A stretch of 64,000 nt of DNA, taken from positions 25,131 to 89,130 of the forward strand of contig NZ_JAGGLG010000016.1 of NCBI RefSeq assembly GCF_017874315.1, in the 5' to 3' direction. This document shows positions 1 to 7,387 of this stretch, piece after piece; the first letter of the stretch is position 1, and the number at the start of each line of letters is the position of its first letter. The DNA is from Symbiobacterium terraclitae (GTDB taxonomy: Bacteria > Bacillota > Sulfobacillia > Symbiobacteriales > Symbiobacteriaceae). Below the pieces are notes generated by a model. That model saw only the letters and a list, made by a program, of their open reading frames with translations, searched no databases and was not told the origin of the DNA. The translations under genes and the position numbers were made by a program.

Positions 1-138
1 GGTCGGTCGGCATGTCCACCGTTTGGGACAACCCTCCCGTCGCGCAGAGGCTGCAGCGGAGGAAGCGCGAGGGGTCCACGTTGCGCTATCGGGAAGTATG
101 CAAATATGTCATAATGCACCTGACGACGATTTCGGCAG

Positions 139-2370
139 GTGAAGCCACTATTGAACCCGATCCCTTTCAACCTGAATGATCTCACCGACGAACAGCAACG
201 CGTGGTGACCCATGCGGATGGGCCCGCGGTGGTCATCGCCTGCCCGGGAAGCGGCAAGACCCGCGCCCTGACCCAACGCATGGGTTATCTCGTCCACCGG
301 GGCGTTCCGCCGGCGGCTATCCTGGGCATCACCTTCACCCGTGCGGCAGCCGCGGAGATGAAGGCTCGCCTAGCCCGGCTGATCCCGCCCGCCATGGCCC
401 GCCAGGTCCGCCTCTTCACCTTCCACGGGCTGGCGTACCAGATCCTGAAGGCCGCCCGGGGGCGCCCGAACGTCCTGGACGAGCGCGCACAAAAGGCGAT
501 GGCCGGGCAGCTCTTGCGCGAGTTTGAACTGAATGCGGACCAACCGGCAGTCGAATGCCTGCTGACCGACTTCGCCTTTCTCGTTGGTGCGCAGATCCCG
601 CTGGAGCAGTTCCGTCCCGGCTCCTGCGACCCCGAGCGGTTTCGCCAAATCTGGGACCGCTACGGCGAACTGAAGGCGGAACGTGGCCTCGTGGACTTCG
701 ACGACCTCATCGTGCTGGCGCGCGACCTTCTCCGGAACACCCCCGCCCACCGGCGGGCGCTGGTCGCGCGCATCCGGCACCTGCTCGTCGACGAGTTCCA
801 GGACACCAACGCCCTGCAGTGGGAGTTCCTGCAGCTGCTGATCCCCGCCGGGGACAACCTCATGGTCGTGGGCGACGACGACCAGGCGATCTACGGCTGG
901 CGCGGCGCCTCCCCCTCCTTCATGCTGGATTTCCCCCGGCGCTTTCCCGGCTGCGCCACGCTACGGCTCAGCCGGAACTTCCGCTCCACCGCCTCGATCA
1001 TCGCGCCGGCGGCCAGGCTGATTGCGTTCAACACCCGCCGCTTTGCCAAGGAGTTCGTCGCCGAGCGGGCCCCGGCGCAGCCGCCCGGCTTCGTCCGGCC
1101 CGAGGACGCTGCGGACGAGGCCGACCGGATCACCGCCGCGATCCGGGAGCAGCTGGCGGCCGGGGCGGACCCAACGCAACTGGCCGTGCTCTACCGGACG
1201 CACCTCCTGGCCTATCCGCTGATGAACCGCCTGGACCGGGCGGGCATCCCCTACCGGGTGATCGGCGGACGGCCGAACCCCTTCACCCGCTGGATGGCCC
1301 GTGACGCCCTGGCCTACCTGCGCTGGGCCTACGGGGAGGCCAGCCTGGAGGAGATCGCCCGGGTGCTGCGGCGCCCGGCGCGACCCGGCATCCCGAAGGA
1401 GCTCGTGCAGGAGCTGCAGCAGGCCCACGTGGAGCCGGGGGCCGTGCTGGACTGGCTGGCCGACCGGGTCACCGCCGTCGGAGCCTACGAACTGCGCCGC
1501 CTCCGGAAACAGCTGCAGCGGCTGACGAAGACGCCGGCCGGCCAGGCGATCAGCTTCATCCGGGGTGAGATCGGCTACGACGAGTACATCCGGCAGTACT
1601 GCGGCTGGTCGGGGAGCGACCCGCAGGAGGCGGGCGAGGTGCTGAGTGCCCTGGAGCAGATCCCGGAGCCCGGCGAGAGCGCCAGGGTGTACATCGACCT
1701 GGCTTCGCAGGAGGAACTACGGGGGGACGCCGGCGACCTGAACACCGGGGACGCCCGTGCTCCGAACACGCCGGCGGTCACGCTAGCGTCCTTTCACGGC
1801 AGCAAGGGGCTGGAGTGGGAGCGGGTCTGGCTGCTCTCGGCGGTGGAGGGCGCGATCCCGCACCGGCTGACGCTCGAGGAGGGCAGCCCGATGGCGCTGG
1901 AGGAGGAGCGCCGGCTGTTCTACGTGGGCATGACCCGGGCGAAGGACGTGCTGACCATCAGCGCGCCGCGCAGGCTGCTGGGCGCCGATGCGACGCCGTC
2001 CCGCTTCGTGGTGGAGGCAGGCATCTGGACGCCGCCGCCTCCGCCTGCGCAGCGGTCGCCGCTACGCCGGCTATGGCAAGCGGCGGTGGCCCGACCCGAA
2101 CTGGCTTCCCCGGCACCGCAGCACGCCCCGCTGCAGCCGGAGTACGCCCCTCCGGCGGCGGACGACGACCAACTGCCGCCGGTTCTCCCGAGGGAGAGTT
2201 ACGTCCCCGGTACCGTGTGCTGGCACAAGCGGTTTGGGGAGGGCGTGATCCTTTGGGTGAACGCCGAGGGGGGCCTGGTGGAGATCGCGTTTCGGGGCAT
2301 CGCGGAGCCGAAGCTGCTCGCGATCGATGCGTGCATTCAGGCGCAGCTGGTGCGGGTGGCGAAGGGGTGA
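139..2370 (+). CDS. UvrD/PcrA-type superfamily 1 DNA helicase
   Basis: ATP-dependent 3'-5' DNA helicase of the UvrD/Rep/PcrA family, 743 aa, close to the usual PcrA length. Visible motifs: Walker A ACPGSGKT at about residues 34-41, Walker B/motif II with VDEFQDTN near 218-225, motif III VVGDDDQAIYGWRGA near 241-255, motif IV SRNFRST near 277, motif V HGSKGLEWE near 552 and motif VI FYVGMTRAKD near 593. Residues 685-743 (WHKRFGEGVIL...) look like the C-terminal Tudor-like domain that binds RNA polymerase in PcrA. The start is GTG at 139. It is alone; a hairpin at 2471-2499 lies downstream. It may act in excision repair or removal of stalled complexes; which paralog it is cannot be told from this window. 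Confidence 0.93.
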   Translation: MKPLLNPIPFNLNDLTDEQQRVVTHADGPAVVIACPGSGKTRALTQRMGYLVHRGVPPAAILGITFTRAAAAEMKARLARLIPPAMARQVRLFTFHGLAYQILKAARGRPNVLDERAQKAMAGQLLREFELNADQPAVECLLTDFAFLVGAQIPLEQFRPGSCDPERFRQIWDRYGELKAERGLVDFDDLIVLARDLLRNTPAHRRALVARIRHLLVDEFQDTNALQWEFLQLLIPAGDNLMVVGDDDQAIYGWRGASPSFMLDFPRRFPGCATLRLSRNFRSTASIIAPAARLIAFNTRRFAKEFVAERAPAQPPGFVRPEDAADEADRITAAIREQLAAGADPTQLAVLYRTHLLAYPLMNRLDRAGIPYRVIGGRPNPFTRWMARDALAYLRWAYGEASLEEIARVLRRPARPGIPKELVQELQQAHVEPGAVLDWLADRVTAVGAYELRRLRKQLQRLTKTPAGQAISFIRGEIGYDEYIRQYCGWSGSDPQEAGEVLSALEQIPEPGESARVYIDLASQEELRGDAGDLNTGDARAPNTPAVTLASFHGSKGLEWERVWLLSAVEGAIPHRLTLEEGSPMALEEERRLFYVGMTRAKDVLTISAPRRLLGADATPSRFVVEAGIWTPPPPPAQRSPLRRLWQAAVARPELASPAPQHAPLQPEYAPPAADDDQLPPVLPRESYVPGTVCWHKRFGEGVILWVNAEGGLVEIAFRGIAEPKLLAIDACIQAQLVRVAKG

Positions 2371-2470
2371 CCCCGACACGTCGCCACCAAGGGCCTTCGG
2401 AGCCGAACCGCAGTGCGGAGGGCCGGGGGATCAACCCCGCACCGCCGTCTCTCCCCCCAGCAGATGCAGT

Positions 2471-2499
2471 AGCCCGACGCCGCTCCTCGGCGTCGGGCT
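2471..2499. terminator. Perfect 12-bp hairpin after the helicase gene
   Basis: Arms agcccgacgccg (2471-2482) and cggcgtcgggct (2488-2499) pair perfectly around a 5-base loop. It lies downstream of the helicase gene and also of the minus-strand SLH remnant, so it may serve both directions. No clear T-run follows. Confidence 0.6.
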
Positions 2500-2506
2500 G
2501 CGCTGC

Positions 2507-2602
2507 TTACTGACTCACCTGATCCAACAACCGCTCCAGCATCGTGATCGCCTAGGCACGGGTCGTGCCGCTGAACGGCTGGAAGCTGCCATCCAAATAG
2601 CC
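2507..2602 (-). pseudogene. Remnant of an S-layer homology (SLH) domain
   Basis: Minus-strand translation from 2602 reads GYLDGSFQPFSGTTRA, an amber stop (plus-strand cta at 2552-2554), then AITMLERLLDQVSQ and a TAA at 2507-2509. The first block matches the second half of an SLH domain (GYPDGTF-P---ITRAE-A-ML). The stop falls at the normally acidic position after TRA, and the upstream part of the domain is gone. SLH domains anchor proteins to secondary cell wall polymer; this copy cannot be functional as it stands. Confidence 0.6.
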
Positions 2603-2722
2603 TGGTCAAGCGCCCCGTCTGGCAGTCACCCACCGGGAGTCCACCCACGCAGGACTCTCCGGCGTCGGCGCGGTAATCACTCCAGGAGCGCCCGCTCCAA
2701 CACGCCAGATGGAGGCATGCCC

Positions 2723-3019
2723 ATGAACCAATGGCTCTACCTGCTGAGACCGGTGCGTCCCGAGCTGGCCACCAACCCCACCCCCGAGGAGGCGGCGGCG
2801 GTCGAACGCCACTTCCGGCGCCTGCAGAGCATGCTGGCCGAAGGCCGGCTGATCCTGGCCGGCCGTACCCTGGAAGACTTCCCCTTCGGCATCGTGGTCT
2901 TCGGGGCCGAGACGGAGGACGAGGCCCGAGCCATCATGGAGGGAGACCCCGCCGTGCAGGAGGGCGTCATGACGGCCACCCTGCACCCCTACCGGGTCGC
3001 CCTGATGCGCGGGACCTAA
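2723..3019 (+). CDS. YCII-domain (YciI-like) protein
   Basis: Small 98-aa protein of the YciI family, with the pattern LRPVRPE-----TPEE, HFRRLQSMLAEGRLILAGRT, a central FGIVVFGAETEDEARAIMEGDPAV and LHPYR near the end. These match the ferredoxin-like YCII fold, a possible small enzyme family with a conserved His/Asp pair; the reaction is unknown. Two ATGs are possible (2717 and 2723); GGAGG at 2711-2715 is 7 bases from the second and only 1 from the first, so I chose 2723. It stands alone between the helicase gene and a convergent small peptide gene. Confidence 0.8.
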   Translation: MNQWLYLLRPVRPELATNPTPEEAAAVERHFRRLQSMLAEGRLILAGRTLEDFPFGIVVFGAETEDEARAIMEGDPAVQEGVMTATLHPYRVALMRGT

Positions 3020-3187
3020 CCGATGGCGATTCCGTTCGTGGTCGGTGTCGAACCAGATCTTGCCGTATGGTGGTTTGCCAACCCGTGCAAACTAGTACGG
3101 GCGCCCATCTGCGTGGGCGCCCGGGAGCCTGCAGACGCCGCCCCGTGATGGAGACGACGGCTGCCGTTTCTTCTGCGACTGCGGCCG

Positions 3188-3274
3188 CTAGATCTTAGCG
3201 GTGAGTGCTAGGCGGATCAGGAAGAGGATGACCCACAAGACGACTGCGGCATCAAGTTCGATGTACATCTTCAC
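3188..3274 (-). CDS. 28-residue hydrophobic membrane peptide (toxin-like or small membrane protein)
   Basis: A short reading frame begins GTG at 3274 behind an AAGGGGG ribosome site and ends TAG at 3188-3190. The product starts MKMYIELDAAV and continues VLWVILFLIRLALTAKI: a short acidic N-terminus, one membrane-spanning stretch of about 15 residues with an internal Arg, and a Lys near the C-terminus. A good sigma-A-type promoter lies 50-77 bases upstream. Size and shape resemble type I toxin-like or holin-like peptides of Firmicutes, but the sequence does not clearly match a family I know. I infer only that it is an expressed membrane peptide. Confidence 0.5.
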   Translation of the reverse strand: MKMYIELDAAVVLWVILFLIRLALTAKI

Positions 3275-3322
3275 CGTGTAGCACCCCCTTTCGAGGGCAC
3301 CGGCCGATCAGGCTCCTCTTCC

Positions 3323-3351
3323 AGTATATCCCACCGCGGGTCGGATTCCAA
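3323..3351 (-). promoter_or_regulatory. Promoter for the 28-residue peptide
   Basis: Minus-strand -35 TTGGAA (3346-3351), 17-base spacer and -10 TATACT (3323-3328). The -35 lies inside the loop side of the 3333-3373 hairpin, so terminator and promoter overlap. The predicted leader before the GTG at 3274 is about 40 bases. Confidence 0.55.
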
Positions 3352-3373
3352 TACCTGGAATCCGACCCGCGGT
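3333..3373. terminator. Perfect 18-bp hairpin after the ABC operon
   Basis: Arms 3333-3350 and 3356-3373 (accgcgggtcggattcca and its exact complement) flank a 5-base loop atacc. It begins 5 bases after the stop of the ABC ATPase gene ending at 3378 and is probably its transcript end. It lacks a U-run, and it contains the -35 box of the next minus-strand gene. Confidence 0.65.
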
Positions 3374-3377
3374 TCCC

Positions 3378-4115
3378 TTATGTCCCCGGCCCCGTCTGCG
3401 CCAGCCGCACAAACACCTGCTCCAGCCCGCCGCCGCCGGCGTAGTTCTCCCGCAGCTCCCGCGGCGTCCCCACCGCCACCAGCCGCCCGGCGCTCATCAT
3501 CGCCAGCCGGTCACAGTGGGCCGCCTCGTCCATGTAGTGCGTGGTCACCAGCACCGTGGTGCCCCCGTCCGCCAGGCCGTAGATCAGGTCCCAGAACTTG
3601 CGGCGCGACATCGGGTCCACCCCCGAGGTGGCCTCGTCCAGCAGGAGCAGCGACGGCCGGTGGAGGATGGCGCAGGCGAACGCCAGCCGCTGCCGCAGGC
3701 CGCCGCCCAGGTCGCCGGCGACGGTCCGGCGGTGGTCCAGGAGGCCGGCCCATGCGAGCAGCTCCTCCTGCCGCGCGGCCAGGGCGTCGCCCGTGAGGCC
3801 GTAGACCCGGCCGAAGAAGGCCAGGTTCTCCGCCACCGTCAGGTCCCGGTAGAGGCTGAAGCGCTGCGACATGTAGCCCACCTGCTGCCGGATCGCCTCC
3901 GCGCCGGTGCGCAGGTCGTGGCCCAGCACCCGGCCGGTCCCGGCGGTGGGCGTGAGCGATCCGAGCAGCATGCGGATCAGGGTCGTCTTGCCGGCGCCGT
4001 TGGGGCCCAGCAGGCCCATCACCGTCCCCGATGGCACGGTGAGCGAGACCGAGTCCACCGCCGTGAAGCGACCGAAGCGCCGGGTGAGACCCTGCGTCTC
4101 GATGGCGTAGGTCAT
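3378..4115 (-). CDS. ABC transporter ATPase (drug-efflux type), distal of a pair
   Basis: ATP-binding subunit, 245 aa. Walker A GPNGAGKT near residues 38-45, Q-loop QQVGYMSQRFSLY, a signature with LGGGLRQR instead of LSGGQ, Walker B LLLLDEATSGVDP and switch His in VTTHYMDEA. It resembles the second half of the double-ATPase YbhF of multidrug ABC-2 exporters. ATG at 4115 overlaps the stop of the upstream ATPase gene by ATGA, and a ggaggtgcc ribosome site precedes it. The weak signature suggests that this half and the partner half may hydrolyse ATP unequally. It is the last gene of the tetR-permease-ATPase-ATPase operon. Confidence 0.9.
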   Translation of the reverse strand: MTYAIETQGLTRRFGRFTAVDSVSLTVPSGTVMGLLGPNGAGKTTLIRMLLGSLTPTAGTGRVLGHDLRTGAEAIRQQVGYMSQRFSLYRDLTVAENLAFFGRVYGLTGDALAARQEELLAWAGLLDHRRTVAGDLGGGLRQRLAFACAILHRPSLLLLDEATSGVDPMSRRKFWDLIYGLADGGTTVLVTTHYMDEAAHCDRLAMMSAGRLVAVGTPRELRENYAGGGGLEQVFVRLAQTGPGT

Positions 4116-5209
4116 CGGGCTGGCACCTCCTCCCCTGCGCCCGTCAGCCAGAGGAAGACGTCCTCCAGGTCGGCGGGCACCTCCCTGAGTTCGTAGCCCG
4201 CAGGCGCCTCCAGCGGGGCGTCGGGGTCCAGCGCCACCCGGACCCCCTCGCCCAGGGGGACCGCCCAGCGGCAGCCTGGGAGCCCCTCTGCGGCCGCGGT
4301 CAACGCCGCACGGCTCGGGCGCTGCACGCCCGCAGGTGCCAGTTCGACGTAGCTCGGATGCTGTACCCCTGCAGGCTCCAGCACCGCGGGGCACGAGTCC
4401 TGTGCCTTCGCAGACGCCAGCTCCGCCTGGCTCGAGCACTCTGCCTCGGAAAACATCAGCTCGGTCTCGCCCCGGCGCTGCGCCCCCACAGTCGGCAGCT
4501 CCGTCAGGCTCGGCCGGGCCCCCCTTGCAGGCGTCAGCTCTGCCATCTTGTACGGCAGCCGCTGCTTCAGCTCAACAGCAGTCCCCGCGGCCAGGGCCCG
4601 CCCCTCGTGCAGCAGCAGCACCCGGTCGCAGTGCTCGGCCTCGTCCATGTACGGCGTGGTGACGAGCACGGCGCAGCCCTGCCGGGCCTGATCCCTGAGC
4701 AGCCGCCAGAACTCGACCCGGGCCACGGGGTCCACGGCCGTGGTCGGCTCGTCGAGGATGAGCACGGGCGGGCGGTGGATCACCGCGCAGACGAACGCCA
4801 GCTTCTGCCGCATGCCGCCCGAGAGGTCGCCGGCCCGCCGCCCGGTGAAGGGCAGGAGCCCCACCCAGTCCAGCAGCCGCCGGGCCTCGGAATCGACCGC
4901 GGGGCGCCTCATCCCGTAGAGCCGGGCGAAGAAGCGCAGGTTCTCCAGCACGGTCAGCTCGGGGTAGAGGCTGAACCGGCCGGTGAGGTACCCGACCCGG
5001 CCCCGGGATTCGGGCTCCACCTTCCCCGACGTGGGGGCGATGACCCCCGCCGCCAGCCGGGCCAGGGTGGTCTTGCCGGCGCCGTCCGGCCCCACCAGCC
5101 CCACCAGCTCGCCGGGGGCGACGGCGAGGCTGATCCCCTCCACGCCGCGCCGGCCGCCGAACCGCCGGGTGACGTCACGCATCCGGATGGCGAACTCCAC
5201 CGGCTCCAC
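4112..5209 (-). CDS. ABC transporter ATPase with an in-frame 13-residue repeat insert
   Basis: ATP-binding subunit, 365 aa, about 100 longer than usual. Walker A GPDGAGKT, intact signature LSGGMRQK, Walker B VLILDEPTTAVDP and H-loop replaced by Pro-Tyr (VTTPYMDEA). Between the nucleotide-binding domain and the C-terminal tail lies a repeat region of six 13-residue units of the type VELAPAGVQRPSR, encoded by six 39-bp units at 4297-4530. The tail (GYELREVPADLEDVFLWLTG) is the normal end of this family. It pairs with the overlapping downstream ATPase, together equivalent to a split YbhF. The missing H-loop His and normal signature here, against the reverse in its partner, suggest an asymmetric heterodimer. 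Confidence 0.9.
   Translation of the reverse strand: MEPVEFAIRMRDVTRRFGGRRGVEGISLAVAPGELVGLVGPDGAGKTTLARLAAGVIAPTSGKVEPESRGRVGYLTGRFSLYPELTVLENLRFFARLYGMRRPAVDSEARRLLDWVGLLPFTGRRAGDLSGGMRQKLAFVCAVIHRPPVLILDEPTTAVDPVARVEFWRLLRDQARQGCAVLVTTPYMDEAEHCDRVLLLHEGRALAAGTAVELKQRLPYKMAELTPARGARPSLTELPTVGAQRRGETELMFSEAECSSQAELASAKAQDSCPAVLEPAGVQHPSYVELAPAGVQRPSRAALTAAAEGLPGCRWAVPLGEGVRVALDPDAPLEAPAGYELREVPADLEDVFLWLTGAGEEVPAR
4297..4530. repeat. Six tandem 39-bp units inside an ABC ATPase gene
   Basis: Units start at 4297, 4336, 4375, 4414, 4453 and 4492, each exactly 39 bases (13 codons) and diverged. A typical plus-strand unit begins gtgccagttc and ends cccctgcag; most end in gcag or acag. They encode a degenerate A/V-E-L-x-P-A-G-V-Q-x-P-S peptide on the minus strand. 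Confidence 0.8.
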
Positions 5210-5212
5210 CTC

Positions 5213-6472
5213 CTACGCGAGCCGCTTCTGGAACCGGACCGTCGCCAGGGCAACCACGACCACGGCGTATCCCGCCAGCACCACCGCCTGCGGCCAGAGC
5301 AGGTCGAGCCCCTGCCCCTTGATGAACATGCCCTGGGCGATGGGGACGAAGTGCGTGAAGGGCATCAGGTAGGCGATGAACTGGATGACCTTCGGCATCG
5401 AGTCCAGCGGGAAGATCAGGCCCGAGAGCAGGATCTGCGGCATCAGGGTGAACATCGAGAGCTGCATGGCCTGCTGCTGGTTCTGCGACACGGTGGAGAT
5501 GAGCAGGCCCAGGCTCAGCGTGGTGAGCACGAGCAGGAGGCAGAGCAGGATAAAGAGCCAGAGGTTGCCGGCGAAGCTCAGGTCGAACAGGTAGAGCCCC
5601 GCCGCGAAGACCAGGGCGAAGTCCACGGCGCCCACGACCAGGTAGGGGAGCAGCTTGCCGAGCATCAGCTCCAGGGGCCGGATGGGGGTCACCACCAGCT
5701 GCTCCATCGTGCCGTACTCCCGCTCCCGCACCACGCCGAGGGCGGTCATCAGCGTGGTCATGAACATCACCACGAGGCCGAGCAGGCCGGGGATCATCAC
5801 CGTGGCGGTCTTGAGGTCCGGGTTGTAGAGCGTGGTGACGACGGGGGTGAGCTGCAGCGGCGATGGTGCGGCGATCTCCAGCTGGTCCAGGTCGATGCCG
5901 GGCCCAGCGGCCAGCATCTGCTCCACCTGCGGCCGCAGCAAGGGCGGCACCCGGTCCAGCAGTTCGGCCTTGCGGGCCTCGGTCAGCTCCTGGATCTGCG
6001 CCTCGACCTCTGCCCGGGTGCGGGTGATGAGCTCATCCCGCAGCTCTTCCTGCGCCGGCTCCAGGGCGGAGGGCAGCAGCCGGGCAGCCGTCTGGGCGGC
6101 GAAGAGGCTCGCACCGTCGAGCAGGACCTGCAGTTGCGCCTCCTCCTCGTCTCCGTAGCCGGGCGGGATCAGGATGCCCATGGCGGCCTCGCCCCGGAAG
6201 ATGGCCTCCCGGATGCCGGCCTCAGACGGCTCGGCCAGGTCGACCAGGACGAACCGGTCGTACTCCCGGATGGCCGCCGCGATGGTGGCGCCGGTCGCGG
6301 TGCCGCTCTCGTCCACGAGGGCGACCGCCACCTCCTGCACGTCGAAGCTGAAGGCGTAGCCGAAGAGGACGAGCCAGAGGATCGGGAGCACGACCATCAT
6401 CGCCAGGGTCCGCCTGTCGCGCCGGATCTGGATGAACTCCTTCTGCGCCAGGGCCAGGATGCGCTGAAGCAT
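5213..6472 (-). CDS. ABC-2 type permease (multidrug exporter membrane subunit)
   Basis: Membrane subunit of 419 aa in the YbhR/YhhJ class. One N-terminal membrane helix (MMVVLPILWLVLFGYAFSF) after the typical LALAQKEFIQIRRDRRT start, a large extracytoplasmic domain to about residue 225, then five to six helices including PGLLGLVVMFMTTLMTALGV. The motif VREREYGTMEQLVVTPI between helices is diagnostic of ABC-2 permeases. It lies 18 bases after the TetR gene and 3 bases before the first ATPase gene. Only one permease gene is present, so it may work as a homodimer. The HlyD-type partner of YbhF systems is absent here. Confidence 0.9.
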   Translation of the reverse strand: MLQRILALAQKEFIQIRRDRRTLAMMVVLPILWLVLFGYAFSFDVQEVAVALVDESGTATGATIAAAIREYDRFVLVDLAEPSEAGIREAIFRGEAAMGILIPPGYGDEEEAQLQVLLDGASLFAAQTAARLLPSALEPAQEELRDELITRTRAEVEAQIQELTEARKAELLDRVPPLLRPQVEQMLAAGPGIDLDQLEIAAPSPLQLTPVVTTLYNPDLKTATVMIPGLLGLVVMFMTTLMTALGVVREREYGTMEQLVVTPIRPLELMLGKLLPYLVVGAVDFALVFAAGLYLFDLSFAGNLWLFILLCLLLVLTTLSLGLLISTVSQNQQQAMQLSMFTLMPQILLSGLIFPLDSMPKVIQFIAYLMPFTHFVPIAQGMFIKGQGLDLLWPQAVVLAGYAVVVVALATVRFQKRLA

Positions 6473-6490
6473 GCGCGGTCGCCTCCTCCA

Positions 6491-7102
6491 CTAGCGGTTG
6501 GGCATGAGGCCAGGGAGCGTGATCTCCAGAAGCGCATCGACCACCGCGTCGTTCTCGATGCCCTGCATGAAGGGGATCTGGAGCAGGTCCCGCAGCACGA
6601 CGGCCGACATGATGGGGCCCTGGAGCAGCATGAACGCGAGCCGGGGATCGACGGGCCGGATCTGCCCCGCCGCGATGGCGTGCATGATGAAGGGCGTCAG
6701 CATCTCCAGGATGGCGGCGGTCTGGTCGATCCAGGCCTGGCGGATCTCCGGGCGCCGCGGCCCCTCGGCCAGGACGATCTTCAGCACCATCTGCGACTTC
6801 CCGTCGGTGAAGAAGTCCATGGCCCGCCGGAGGAGCTCCCGCAGGCTCTCCAGGCCCCGGTCCGCCCGCGTCAGGTCGGCGACCGTGGGGACGAACGTGC
6901 CGACGTGCTCACGCACGGCCGCCCGGAACAGCTCCTCCTTGTTCGGGAAGTAGTAGTAGAGCGCTGCGGCCGTGACCCCGGCGGCCCGGGCGATCTCGGC
7001 GTTGGTGGCGGCTTCGAACCCCTTCGCGGCGAAGAGGCGCAGGGCGGCGTCGAGGATTTCAGCGCGGCGGTCCGGCGGGGGGTTCTTCGGACGGGGCGCC
7101 AT
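6491..7102 (-). CDS. TetR-family repressor of the ABC exporter
   Basis: 203-aa TetR regulator with N-terminal helix-turn-helix (AEILDAALRLFAAKGFEAAT then NAEIARAAGVTAAALYYYF, about residues 14-55) and a variable ligand domain. ATG at 7102 follows taaggagg by 8 bases; longer readings would run through the promoter. It heads the operon with the permease and two ATPases, the same arrangement as CecR with ybhGFSR in E. coli. An 18-base palindrome lies between its promoter and start, so autoregulation with derepression by an exported compound is likely. The inducer is unknown. Confidence 0.9.
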   Translation of the reverse strand: MAPRPKNPPPDRRAEILDAALRLFAAKGFEAATNAEIARAAGVTAAALYYYFPNKEELFRAAVREHVGTFVPTVADLTRADRGLESLRELLRRAMDFFTDGKSQMVLKIVLAEGPRRPEIRQAWIDQTAAILEMLTPFIMHAIAAGQIRPVDPRLAFMLLQGPIMSAVVLRDLLQIPFMQGIENDAVVDALLEITLPGLMPNR

Positions 7103-7117
7103 CGGTCTCGCCTCCTT

Positions 7118-7168
7118 ACTTACTGATCGGTTAGTTAATATGTACACCCTGCCGGGTCTGGTTGTCAA
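7118..7168 (-). promoter_or_regulatory. tetR-ABC promoter with TetR-type operator
   Basis: Minus-strand -35 TTGACA (7163-7168) and a weak -10 TACATA (7139-7144) at 18 bases. Directly downstream is an imperfect palindrome, plus strand acttactgatcggttagt (7118-7135), 14 of 18 positions symmetric around GATC, a form typical of TetR-family sites. Binding there would block the start of transcription. Confidence 0.6.
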
Positions 7169-7322
7169 GGGCGTGCAGAGGGAAGTTCCCCGGCAGGCCT
7201 GCCGACCTCGACCCGGCCGGTGGCACCCGATGGCGCTCACCCCGGCCGTCCGGTCTGCCATGACGACTTCGCGCTAGACCATTGGGGCACCCGAAAATGG
7301 GTCATTTCGCCAAGAGGATCTC

Positions 7323-7343
7323 TTGTGTTCGAAACGAACACAA
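7323..7343. promoter_or_regulatory. GlpR/DeoR-like operator before the threonate operon
   Basis: Arms ttgtgttcg (7323-7331) and cgaacacaa (7335-7343) pair perfectly with a 3-base centre. The core TGTTCG-x-CGAACA closely resembles known GlpR operators of DeoR-family repressors. It sits 45 bases before the DeoR gene. A second small palindrome (CAAGAG-gat-CTCTTG, 7311-7325) overlaps its left edge. Confidence 0.65.
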
Positions 7344-7387
7344 TGTGTGCGCATCAACCACATATCACACCCACACTCCACAGAGAG

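Larger units (their letters stand above)
2371..2722. other. Gene-poor gap with terminator and S-layer-homology remnant
   Basis: This 352-base gap holds a strong hairpin at 2471-2499 and a decayed S-layer-homology fragment on the minus strand at 2507-2602. I see nothing else in it that is gene-like. Confidence 0.6.

Noticed and set aside
4358..7126. Long 922-codon open frame on the plus strand
   Set aside because: It runs antisense through the ABC permease and ATPase genes, has His/Gln/Arg/Gly-rich composition without domains, and is a GC-rich shadow.
7250..7295. Minus-strand TGCCCCAATGGTCTAGCGC resembling a tRNA 5' part
   Set aside because: No matching acceptor, anticodon or T arm can be folded nearby.
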